Shown here: positions 6,668 through 12,925 of the stretch, in pieces
Numbering within the stretch: position 1 is the first letter of the stretch
Layout: each line of letters begins with the position of its first letter
DNA from: Opitutaceae bacterium
GTDB lineage: Bacteria > Verrucomicrobiota > Verrucomicrobiia > Opitutales > Opitutaceae
Assembly (NCBI GenBank): GCA_031272375.1
Contig: JAISTY010000042.1
Coordinates: forward strand, 1-15,962
Reading direction: 5' to 3'
Length of the DNA stretch: 15,962 nt
Translations under genes and position numbers: made by a program
Notes under the pieces: model-generated
Databases searched by the model: none
What the model saw: the letters and a program-made list of their open reading frames with translations, nothing else
Told to the model about the DNA's origin: nothing

Positions 6668-7309
6668 ATGAACATGATTAAAAACATCCCCGCGGCGGTC
6701 GCGTTGCTTTCCTTTTGCGCGATGGCGAGCGCGCAAACCACGGAACCCTCAAGCGGCTCGTCCGCACCGGATTACAGTATTTATTTTGGTGTGGGCGGGA
6801 GCGCTTATTACAAATTCAAAACCAAGACCGCCGCCTTCTCCCAAAGGGACTCCGATGCCGTCAACAACCCCGTGTTAAAGGTTGGTTTCGGCTACCGTTT
6901 CAACAGTTGTAATGAAATTGGCTTCTCCGCCGGCATCGGTTCCTCCACCCAAAAGGAAGCCGGAATTTCCGAGCGCGGCGTCAACGCTCCCTTCCGCCTC
7001 GGCTACCGTTTCTATTTCCCTGTTGGTGAACGAAATCGCATCGAGCCGCATATCGGCGTGTCGGGCGGGTTCAATTATCAGCACGCCAAATTGCGCGGGA
7101 ACGGCCAGCGCGTCTCCCAAATCGCCCTTGCCCCCGCCTATGAGATCAGCGCCGGGGTGAGGCTTCATCTCACCGATGCGACCTATCTCGATTATTGCTA
7201 CAGTTTTTCCCAGACCGGTTATTACAAATTCAAAATCGGCGGGGATGAGATTAAAACGCGGGTCACCGCCGGGCACTCGCTCGGCGTTTCTCTCGGCTAT
7301 CAATACTGA
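6668..7309 (+). CDS. Predicted outer-membrane beta-barrel protein
   Basis: The product is 213 residues. The N-terminus MNMIKNIPAAVALLSFCAMA followed by SAQ is a clear signal peptide with cleavage expected after about residue 22. The mature part alternates hydrophobic and polar residues in short aromatic-rich stretches (YSIYFGVGGSAYYKFK, LKVGFGYRF, RLGYRFYFPVG, IEPHIGVSGGFNY, YEISAGVRLHL, YLDYCYSFSQTGYYKFK) and ends in SLGVSLGYQY. A terminal aromatic is typical of outer-membrane barrels assembled by BAM. About eight strands fit an OmpA/OmpW-like small barrel. The start at 6668 has AGGA at 6659-6662, one of the few good ribosome sites in the window; ATG 6674 is an alternative. Function is unknown. 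It is separated by repeats upstream and a 220-bp gap downstream, so it is probably transcribed alone. Confidence 0.8.
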   Translation: MNMIKNIPAAVALLSFCAMASAQTTEPSSGSSAPDYSIYFGVGGSAYYKFKTKTAAFSQRDSDAVNNPVLKVGFGYRFNSCNEIGFSAGIGSSTQKEAGISERGVNAPFRLGYRFYFPVGERNRIEPHIGVSGGFNYQHAKLRGNGQRVSQIALAPAYEISAGVRLHLTDATYLDYCYSFSQTGYYKFKIGGDEIKTRVTAGHSLGVSLGYQY

Positions 7310-7529
7310 CCGCCCCAAATCCGCCCCCAAAAAAACCCCGGAAATTTCCTGTTGACGCCGACGGGAACCGCGCTTGTCGTAAAACCGTTTTTGCAAGCCA
7401 GGCGCCGCCGCCTCCCTTCCTGACGGAACCTGAAACACGTGTCCCATAACCATTGAAACCATCGGTCTATACAACACCACCCGCGGACGGATTTTTATCC
7501 GCTGCAAAACCATTTTTGCCTCCTTCCTC
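7310..7529. other. Gap with palindromes before the aldolase gene
   Basis: No gene is present. Visible elements are a 10-bp palindrome GGAAATTTCC (7340-7349), TTGACG (7352-7357) as a possible -35 without a convincing -10, and the LacI-operator-like AAAACCGTTTT (7381-7391). A short inverted repeat CGGATTTTTATCCG lies 36-50 bp before the next start. No good terminator for the barrel gene is visible. Confidence 0.4.
7381..7391. promoter_or_regulatory. Candidate LacI-family operator upstream of the aldolase
   Basis: AAAACCGTTTT is an inverted repeat (AAAAC-C-GTTTT) 138 bp upstream of the aldolase ATG. It resembles the AAACGTTT core found next to the lacI-type gene (10925-10932). The assignment is by resemblance only. 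Confidence 0.3.
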
Positions 7530-8486
7530 ATGAAACCAACACCGAGCCAACCGCCACCGCGCAAACGTCCCCGTCAACAAGCTGCCGCGCCGCGTGCCGG
7601 CATCCTCGCCGCCCTCTGGCTTCCCATGGACGCGCGGGGCCGCCTTCTCAAGACCGCCTTGCGCGAAAATATCAACTGGCTGCGTGAAAAGGGGATATAC
7701 GGCATTCTCGCCCTCGGCAGCACGGGAGAGTTCGCCCGCCTCACCCTCGCCCAACGCCTTGAGGCCCTCGAAGCTGTCGCGGAACTCGCTCCCGACCTGC
7801 CGCTTATCGCGAACATCACCTCCATCCGGCTCGACGAGGTCGTCGCCGTCGGCAGGCGCGCCAAGGCCCTTGGCTATGCCGGCGCCGCCATCATGCCGCC
7901 GCCGTTTTACCCGATTAACCCCAACGACATGCTTGCGTTCTTCCTTGCCGCCGCCGGAGCCGTCAAGCTGCCGTTTTATCTCTACAATTTCCCCGAATTG
8001 AGCGGGAAGCGCATCGGCATCGAAGTCGTCCGCCGTTTCGCCGAAAAAGCCGACATGGCGGGCATCAAGCAAAGCGGCGGCGAGGTTGAGTATCACAAGG
8101 AACTCATCGCGCTCGGACAAAAGAAACGCTTCTCCGTCTTCACCGGGCAGGACTGCCGCCTGCCGGAAATGTTCGCGTGGGGCGCGGACGGCTGCATTGG
8201 CGGCCTTACCAACATCGTGCCGGACATCATGATAGACATCTACAAAATGTGCCGGGAAGGCCGGTCCGGCGACTTGGAAAAAGCCGGGCGCCGCATGGGG
8301 CAGGTCGGACAAGTTGCCGCGCGCCTCAATTTCCCGCTGGAGGTGATGGCCGGCATGGAGGCGATGGGGCGTCCCGTCGGCGCGGCGAAGCAAATTGTTT
8401 CGCCCCAAACGGCCAAACTCTACGCCCAAGTGGTGGCCGCCTACAAAAAACTCTTCGCCTCGTGGAAAAAGGAGGACGCCGTTTAG
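7530..8486 (+). CDS. Dihydrodipicolinate synthase / N-acetylneuraminate lyase family aldolase
   Basis: This class I (Schiff-base) aldolase is predicted to be a cytoplasmic (beta/alpha)8 barrel of 318 residues. Family signatures are GSTGEFARLT (63-72; T65 and E67 region), YNFPELSG with the proton-relay tyrosine Y152, and GIKQSGG with Schiff-base lysine K180. The lysine motif and YNFP resemble the sugar-acid aldolases (2-keto-3-deoxygluconate or N-acetylneuraminate lyase types) more than biosynthetic DapA, which usually reads GIKEATG. The first 22 residues are an odd Pro/Arg-rich extension before the barrel (KPTPSQPPPRKRPRQQ); no better ATG is available. It converges with the SGNH hydrolase and overlaps it at the stop codons. 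The nearby lacI-type regulator suggests catabolism, so dapA would be a risky name. Confidence 0.88.
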   Translation: MKPTPSQPPPRKRPRQQAAAPRAGILAALWLPMDARGRLLKTALRENINWLREKGIYGILALGSTGEFARLTLAQRLEALEAVAELAPDLPLIANITSIRLDEVVAVGRRAKALGYAGAAIMPPPFYPINPNDMLAFFLAAAGAVKLPFYLYNFPELSGKRIGIEVVRRFAEKADMAGIKQSGGEVEYHKELIALGQKKRFSVFTGQDCRLPEMFAWGADGCIGGLTNIVPDIMIDIYKMCREGRSGDLEKAGRRMGQVGQVAARLNFPLEVMAGMEAMGRPVGAAKQIVSPQTAKLYAQVVAAYKKLFASWKKEDAV

Positions 8487-9781
8487 CGCGTCTGTTCGCG
8501 CGCGTCCTTCAACAGGATGCCGCAGAGGTAGAGGTTGTTGGGCGCGAAGGCCGACGGGTCTTTCGGCGTGTAGCCGCGTCGCGTTAGAATGCCTTTTTTG
8601 TCAACAGGTTCGGTTTTCCCGTCGAGAAGCTCCACGCGGAGGGTGTGCGGGCCGGGCGCGAGTTTTTGGGGAAACCACCAGGCGGTCAGGCGGTAGCGGC
8701 CCTCCGTGCTGAACATGTCGAAAAACGTCCCCGTCACCGGCGGCAGCTTGTCAACCGTCACGCGAAAACGCCCGTTGTCCGGGCCTTTGAGACCGACGAG
8801 GCCGACGCGCGTGCCGTTGAAGGCGGCGGTGAGGGTCGCGCCGGCGGAGGTGGCGACCCAGGGTTCCGGCGTGAGCGCGCGCGGCTGCCAGTCGGTGCGG
8901 TTGTCGCCATAAGGGATGCGCTCCCAGACGCCGGCGCGTTCCAGCGGGGCGACGGGCGCGATGCCGGCGTTGTCCCAAGGCGCGTCGGTGAGCGGCGCGG
9001 GCGCGGGGCGTGTCACGGCGGCGGCCTTGAACATTTCCCGCAACGCCGGCTCCAGCACGGAGGCGTAGAGCTTGTGTCCGGCGAGGAGCGGGTGGATGCC
9101 GTCGGACGTGAAAACCACGCGCCCCTGCGCGTCGCGCCCGTCGGCGTCGAGGTTTTGGGCGGGGCCTTTGGCGACAAGCCGCCCTTCCGCGGCCAGCCGC
9201 GCGATCTCAATGCCGAGGTGCACGGAGGGGATGCCGTGGCGCTTGGCGACGGCGTCCATGTTTTGCGCGCTGACGGACGCGCGTCCGTTGGCGTAGGCGG
9301 CGGTGATCATGCGCTCGTTGGCGGTGTGGACGAAACAGATGCCGGCGCCGGGGCATTCGCGGCGCGTTTGCAGGACAATGCCCTCGACGGACTCGCGGAT
9401 GTCCTCCGGCGGCAGGCTGTCGTTGTTCACGGCGAACTCGACGAACAGCAAATCGGGCTTTCTTGCGAGAACCTGTTCGCGGACGCGGCACGCGCCGAGA
9501 AGGGAGTTGGTGCCGGGAATCGCCGCGAAAATCTCGGCGACTTTCGCGTCCGGAAACTCGCGCCGCAGAAACTCCGTTGTCATCACGCGCCAGCCGATGG
9601 TGGAGGCCGTGATGCTGCCGCCGAGGTAGGCGACGCGGACGGTTCCGCCGGCGGCGGCTTTTTCGGCGAAGGCGCGGAGGCCGTCGCGGACGGCGACGGG
9701 CTGGAGCGGCGCGGCGGCGGCGGTTGCGGTCATCAACGCGAGCAGGAGCGCGGGGAGGCGGCGGCGGGTTGTCTTTTTCAT
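8483..9781 (-). CDS. Secreted SGNH/GDSL-type hydrolase (probable carbohydrate esterase)
   Basis: The product is 432 residues. The N-terminus MKKTTRRRLPALLLALMTAT, ending AAAAP, is a signal peptide, so the enzyme acts in the periplasm or outside. The SGNH blocks are visible in order: GGSIT (54-58, nucleophile S56), a probable oxyanion glycine near PGTNSLLG (89-96), EFAVNND (115-121, N119/N120), and SDGIHPLLAGH (226-236) with D227 and H230. Residues beyond about 260 form a beta-rich C-terminal part (TLTAAFNGTRVGLVGLKGPD, RLTAWWFPQKLAPGPHTLRV), probably an accessory domain. Likely chemistry is removal of acyl groups from glycans. It lies 31 bp after the lacI-type gene on the same strand, suggesting an operon, and its stop overlaps that of the aldolase. 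Confidence 0.88.
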   Translation of the reverse strand: MKKTTRRRLPALLLALMTATAAAAPLQPVAVRDGLRAFAEKAAAGGTVRVAYLGGSITASTIGWRVMTTEFLRREFPDAKVAEIFAAIPGTNSLLGACRVREQVLARKPDLLFVEFAVNNDSLPPEDIRESVEGIVLQTRRECPGAGICFVHTANERMITAAYANGRASVSAQNMDAVAKRHGIPSVHLGIEIARLAAEGRLVAKGPAQNLDADGRDAQGRVVFTSDGIHPLLAGHKLYASVLEPALREMFKAAAVTRPAPAPLTDAPWDNAGIAPVAPLERAGVWERIPYGDNRTDWQPRALTPEPWVATSAGATLTAAFNGTRVGLVGLKGPDNGRFRVTVDKLPPVTGTFFDMFSTEGRYRLTAWWFPQKLAPGPHTLRVELLDGKTEPVDKKGILTRRGYTPKDPSAFAPNNLYLCGILLKDAREQTR

Positions 9782-9812
9782 GGGAGGAGGGAAACGGGGG
9801 CGGCGCGCGCGT

Positions 9813-10901
9813 TCAGGGCGCGGGGCGCAGGCAGGCGCAGGAGGCGCGCTTGATGAAGTCGGCGGGTATCAGCACCTCGCGGGCGGCGCCGGGGGCGGGC
9901 GCGCCGTCGCGCCGCGAACCGAGCAGCACGGCGAAGTGGGTGAGGGTCTGGACAACGCGCCCGGCGTGGACGTCAAAGGTCGTCAGCGCCGGCTCGATTT
10001 CCGCGCCCGACGGCAGGTTGTCGTGGCCGATGATGGAGAGGTCCGCGGGCAGCGAGAGGCCGGCGTCGAGGGCGGCGCGGCGTCCGCCGAGGGCGAGCCA
10101 GTCGGAGGCGAAGACGATGGCGGAGGGGCGTTCGGCGGGGTTGGGGCGGCGCAGGAGGGGCAGGAGGGCGGCGCGGGCGCCGTCCTGGTTGCAGGCGGCG
10201 GCGGGCAGCTGGAAAACCCACTCCGGGCGCGCGGGGAGGTTCAGCTCGCGCAGGGCGCCGGGGAAGGCGCGCGCGTATTCGTTGTAATAAAGCTCCTCCG
10301 CCGGCCCCGTCACCAAACCGACGCGTTCGTGGCCGAGGGCGGCGAGGTATTCGACGGCGCGCGCGCAGCTCTGGGCGGCGTCCACCAGCACGCTGATCTG
10401 GCCGGGCTGGCCGGAGCGTTTGTCGAAGAGCAGGGCGGGGATGCCGCTTTCGGCGGCGATGGCGAAGGCGCTTTCCCTGAAACTGCCGTAGAAAACCAGC
10501 ACGTTGGCCTCGAGGATCTGGCCGCGCAGGGCCTCGTCACCCTCGAAGTAGAGGACGCGCATGTCCACGCCGCGCAGCCGGAGGGCGGCGCGGAGGCGTT
10601 CGACGAGGGCGAGGGCGTGGGGGTTGATTTCGCGGGAGGGGCCGTAGTAGGGCGCGAAGACGAGACCGGCGACGAGCGAGGGGCGCGCCCGCAACAGGCG
10701 CGCGGCGGCGGAGGGCGCGTAGCCGTGCTCGCGGGCGGCGGCCAGCACCCGCTGGCGCGTGGCGGCCTTCACACCGGGGCGGTTGTTCAACGCCCGCGAA
10801 ACCGTCACCATGCTCAACCCGACGAGCCGGGAGAGTGTCCGCAAATCCACCCGCGCCGCCGCGCCGCCCGCTGTTGAGTCCGTGTCCGTTGGGTCGCCCA
10901 T
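9813..10901 (-). CDS. LacI-family transcriptional regulator
   Basis: The product is 362 residues, full length for the family. The N-terminal helix-turn-helix and hinge are classic: LRTLSRLVGLSMVTVSRALN (20-39), GVKAATRQRVLAAAREHGY (43-61), then APSAAARLLRARPS. A periplasmic-binding-protein-like sensor domain follows, with SAIVFASDWLALGG, LPADLSIIGHDNLPSG and IEPALTTFDV as the usual C-terminal landmarks. A sugar or sugar-acid effector is typical. It is transcribed leftward, directly followed by the SGNH hydrolase, with the aldolase beyond, so these are the likely targets. Its own upstream region holds an AAACGTTT-centred inverted repeat, consistent with autoregulation. The 18-residue lead before the HTH is Asp/Thr-rich; no strong Shine-Dalgarno site is visible. 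Confidence 0.93.
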   Translation of the reverse strand: MGDPTDTDSTAGGAAARVDLRTLSRLVGLSMVTVSRALNNRPGVKAATRQRVLAAAREHGYAPSAAARLLRARPSLVAGLVFAPYYGPSREINPHALALVERLRAALRLRGVDMRVLYFEGDEALRGQILEANVLVFYGSFRESAFAIAAESGIPALLFDKRSGQPGQISVLVDAAQSCARAVEYLAALGHERVGLVTGPAEELYYNEYARAFPGALRELNLPARPEWVFQLPAAACNQDGARAALLPLLRRPNPAERPSAIVFASDWLALGGRRAALDAGLSLPADLSIIGHDNLPSGAEIEPALTTFDVHAGRVVQTLTHFAVLLGSRRDGAPAPGAAREVLIPADFIKRASCACLRPAP

Positions 10902-10920
10902 AAAAGAATGTCAGTTTTCT

Positions 10921-10938
10921 GATAAACGTTTTAAGCAA
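10921..10938. promoter_or_regulatory. Candidate LacI-family operator upstream of the lacI-type gene
   Basis: TGATAAACGTTTTAAGCA is centred on the palindrome AAACGTTT, the usual A-rich half-sites around CG of LacI-family operators. It lies about 20-37 bp upstream of the regulator's ATG on the minus strand. Confidence 0.4.
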
Positions 10939-10999
10939 CGGCAAGGATTGTTTTGGAAATCCGCGTCCTTCCCGCGGGAACGCCTTCCCCGGGAATTTC

Positions 11000-11110
11000 T
11001 TAACCACGGATGCCCCGCCGCCATGCGCGGATTTCGATGATTTGTAAATCACAACAATCCAACAAATAACAGTGTAATCCGTGCCCGCAATCCGTGAAAT
11101 CCGTTAAAAA
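11000..11110 (+). repeat. Dispersed 'CCACGGAT' repeat, copy 2
   Basis: It begins TTAACCACGGATG and ends AATCCGTGAAATCCGTTAAA, with TGATTTGTAAATCA and ATCCGTG words between. It matches the reverse complement of 6229-6326 at the ends and in general layout, with a diverged centre. Confidence 0.55.
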
Positions 11111-11209
11111 AACGCGCCCAAGCGAACGGTGGTGCTTTTTGGGAAGGCGGCCTTCCGCGCCGTTTGACCGGCGGTTCTGAAAAAATCCGCGGGCCCCGCA
11201 AAAAAACCG

Positions 11210-11234
11210 TTGACATGACAATCGTTTTAACGCT
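11210..11234 (+). promoter_or_regulatory. TTGACA box with overlapping LacI-operator-like word
   Basis: TTGACA at 11210-11215 is followed directly by TGACAATCGTTTTAACG, whose CGTTTTAA core matches the word upstream of the lacI-type gene (AAACGTTTTAAGC). The overlap would fit repression of the DNRLRE gene that starts at 11267. No clear -10 box is visible, so confidence is low. Confidence 0.35.
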
Positions 11235-11266
11235 CCGTCCGCGCCGAATTCTCCAAAAAACCAGCC

Positions 11267-12043
11267 ATGAAAACACAGCTCCTCCCCAAAATCTGCCTCG
11301 TCGCGGCGTGCGCCGCGCTCCCCGTTGCCGCCGACACAGCCGCCCTCTCGCCGGAACACGACTCCTACGTGCGCAAGGACAACGCGACCGGCAACTCCTA
11401 CGGCGGCGAGACGAAGTTCTTTGTGGGTTATGCAAGCGCCACCGCCATCGCGCGCGCCTTGCTGACCTTCGACCTCTCCACGATCCCCGACAACGCCACC
11501 ATCACCACCGCCGCGCTCTCCATCTGGCAGACCGGCGATGACGGCTCCAGCACGAATGCGGACATGACCATAAGCGTTTTCGATCTCGGCTCGACCCTCT
11601 CAACGGAAACCCCCTCGTGGACCAGCGCGGCTATGGGCAATTTCGACGTCGCCTCCGCGACCGTTCTTTCCACGGCGACGCTCCGCGCCCGTCCAGCCCA
11701 GAGCGGCGGCTATGGGCTGCCCCACGAGGTCACTTTTGACAGCACGGCGGATTTTGTCGCCGCGATACAGGCCGCCTACGAAAGCGGCGCGCAGGCCATC
11801 ACCCTTGTCCTTGCCATCACCTCCCCGGCGGAAGGCGGCAGCGGACGCTACTGGGCGCAGTTTGACAGCACCGAGGCCGCAACCGCGAACATTCCCTCCC
11901 TTGCGCTGGGCTACACCGTCGCCGCCGTCCCCGAACCCGCCACGACCGCCCTCTTCCTCGGTCTCCTTGGGCTCGCTGGGTTTTTGGTTCACACAAAGGG
12001 CACAAAGGGTTTCTCAAAGGTCACAAAGTTCCCAATCCTTTGA
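11267..12043 (+). CDS. Secreted PEP-CTERM protein with DNRLRE-type domain
   Basis: The product is 258 residues. A signal peptide (MKTQLLPKICLVAACAALPV, ending AADTA) is followed by a DNRLRE-type beta domain. That domain starts at LSPEHDSYVRKDNATG (28-43), with RALLTFDLSTIPDNATITTA (63-82) and a C-terminal strand set to about 216. VPEPATT (221-227) plus the hydrophobic stretch ALFLGLLGLAGFLV (228-241) form a PEP-CTERM sorting signal, recognised by an exosortase (EpsH family) in exopolysaccharide-producing diderms. The basic tail after the membrane segment, HTKGTKGFSKVTKFPIL, is encoded entirely by a dispersed repeat entering at 11986, which also supplies the stop codon. The following gene is a paralogue. 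No exosortase gene is in the window. Confidence 0.88.
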   Translation: MKTQLLPKICLVAACAALPVAADTAALSPEHDSYVRKDNATGNSYGGETKFFVGYASATAIARALLTFDLSTIPDNATITTAALSIWQTGDDGSSTNADMTISVFDLGSTLSTETPSWTSAAMGNFDVASATVLSTATLRARPAQSGGYGLPHEVTFDSTADFVAAIQAAYESGAQAITLVLAITSPAEGGSGRYWAQFDSTEAATANIPSLALGYTVAAVPEPATTALFLGLLGLAGFLVHTKGTKGFSKVTKFPIL

Positions 12044-12169
12044 ACAGAAGGTGAAAAGAACAGACCGGAAGACTCCGCTCGTATGCGGTGCCCCGCGGCA
12101 GGACACGCCCCTCTTCATTCCTCTTCTTATCTTCTGTTCAAAAAAATCGTGTCTTCGTGTGAGACAAAA
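11986..12169 (-). repeat. Dispersed repeat 'CACACGAAGRCACGA ... CTTTGTGGTGAA', copy B
   Basis: On the minus strand it reads GTCTCACACGAAGACACGA ... GAACAGAAGATAAGAAGAGG ... GGGCGTGTCCTGCCGCGG ... GGCACCGCATA ... CTTCTGTTCAAAGG ... CCCTTTGTG, collinear with copy A at 6342-6514. Positions 11986-12043 overlap the 3' end of the PEP-CTERM gene. The remainder fills the gap to the next gene. Confidence 0.8.
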
Positions 12170-12187
12170 TTTTCCGCTCAAAAAATC

Positions 12188-12847
12188 ATGAAATTCCAAT
12201 CCCTCCTCCGTGCCCTCTGTGTCTCTGTGGTGAACCTCCTCCCCCTCTCCGCCGCCGGGGTCGCGCTTGCGCCGCTGGCGGACACCTACGTCCGGCAGGA
12301 CGGCGGGAACACCGGCTACGGGCTGCAAAAAACCATCCGCGTCGGGCAGGCGGGCATCCCCGGCTCGCTGATGCGCGGGCTGGTGGCGTTTGACATTTCG
12401 GGCATCCCGGCGGGCGCGAAGGTCACCTCCGCAACGCTCACGCTCTGTCAGAGCGCGGAGGACGGCATCGGCGACAATTCGCGCATGACCGTCCGGCTGC
12501 TCCCCGCGGCGCTCAAGGTGGCGGAGCAGGGCGTCACCTGGAACAACAGCCGCCAGGCGGAGGCGTTGCCCGCTAACGCGAAAATTCTCGCCGCCGGCGA
12601 ACTGTGGGTCCGGCCCGCCCCGCGCGGCGTCAAGCTGCCGTCGGCGCTCGCGTTGTCCTCGCCGGAACTCGCGGCGCACCTGCAAGCCCTCCGCGCCGCC
12701 GGCGCGAAACGCGCGGACTTCATGCTCGTGAACGCCTCCGAGAACGCCGCCTCCAAGCTCCGCGCCTTCGTCGAGTTCGCCAGCCTCAACGCCGGAAACG
12801 CCGCCACCGCCCCCTCGCTCCAGGCCGTGTTCGAGCCGGCAAACTGA
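12188..12847 (+). CDS. Secreted DNRLRE-type protein, paralogue of the preceding gene, without PEP-CTERM
   Basis: The product is 219 residues. The N-terminus MKFQSLLRALCVSVVNLLPL, ending SAAG, is a signal peptide. The body is recognisably related to the previous product: LAPLADTYVRQDGGNTGYG against LSPEHDSYVRKDNATGNSYG, RGLVAFDISGIPAGAKVTSA against RALLTFDLSTIPDNATITTA, and LCQSAEDGIGDNSRMTVRLL against IWQTGDDGSSTNADMTISVF. It ends SLQAVFEPAN with no membrane anchor, so it should be soluble after secretion, possibly working with its anchored partner. Codons for RALCVSVVN (12213-12236) coincide with the CTTTGTG-CTTTGTGGTGAA word of the dispersed repeat. ATG 12188 is the only start giving a signal peptide. 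No Shine-Dalgarno site is visible. Confidence 0.8.
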   Translation: MKFQSLLRALCVSVVNLLPLSAAGVALAPLADTYVRQDGGNTGYGLQKTIRVGQAGIPGSLMRGLVAFDISGIPAGAKVTSATLTLCQSAEDGIGDNSRMTVRLLPAALKVAEQGVTWNNSRQAEALPANAKILAAGELWVRPAPRGVKLPSALALSSPELAAHLQALRAAGAKRADFMLVNASENAASKLRAFVEFASLNAGNAATAPSLQAVFEPAN

Positions 12848-12854
12848 CGCCCCT

Positions 12855-12876
12855 CCGGCCCGCGCGCCGGGTTTTT
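12855..12876 (+). terminator. Probable rho-independent terminator after the second DNRLRE gene
   Basis: CCGGC (12855-12859) and GCCGG (12866-12870) form a short GC-only stem with a 6-nt loop, followed by GTTTTT. The stem is short, so strength is uncertain. It separates the secreted-protein pair from lysS. Confidence 0.6.
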
Positions 12877-12925
12877 GCGTTGCGGCGAAGGACGCCCGCG
12901 GCAGCTTGCCGTGCCTTTCCCTGCC

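Larger units (their letters stand above)
10902..11266. other. Divergent intergenic region between lacI-type gene and DNRLRE gene
   Basis: No gene is present. The region contains a candidate LacI operator near each gene, a 'CCACGGAT' dispersed repeat (11000-11110), and TTGACA (11210-11215), a perfect -35 hexamer without a good -10 at 17 bp. It also has a short palindrome TGATTTGTAAATCA inside the repeat. Confidence 0.45.

Noticed and set aside
8645..10877. Rightward frames of 402 and 365 codons over the SGNH hydrolase and lacI-type genes
   Set aside because: The opposite strand encodes clear family motifs, while these frames show only biased composition.
11210..11238. Complete sigma-70 promoter before the first DNRLRE gene
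   Set aside because: A perfect TTGACA is present but no acceptable -10 box is found at 16-18 bp, so only the box and operator-like word are reported.
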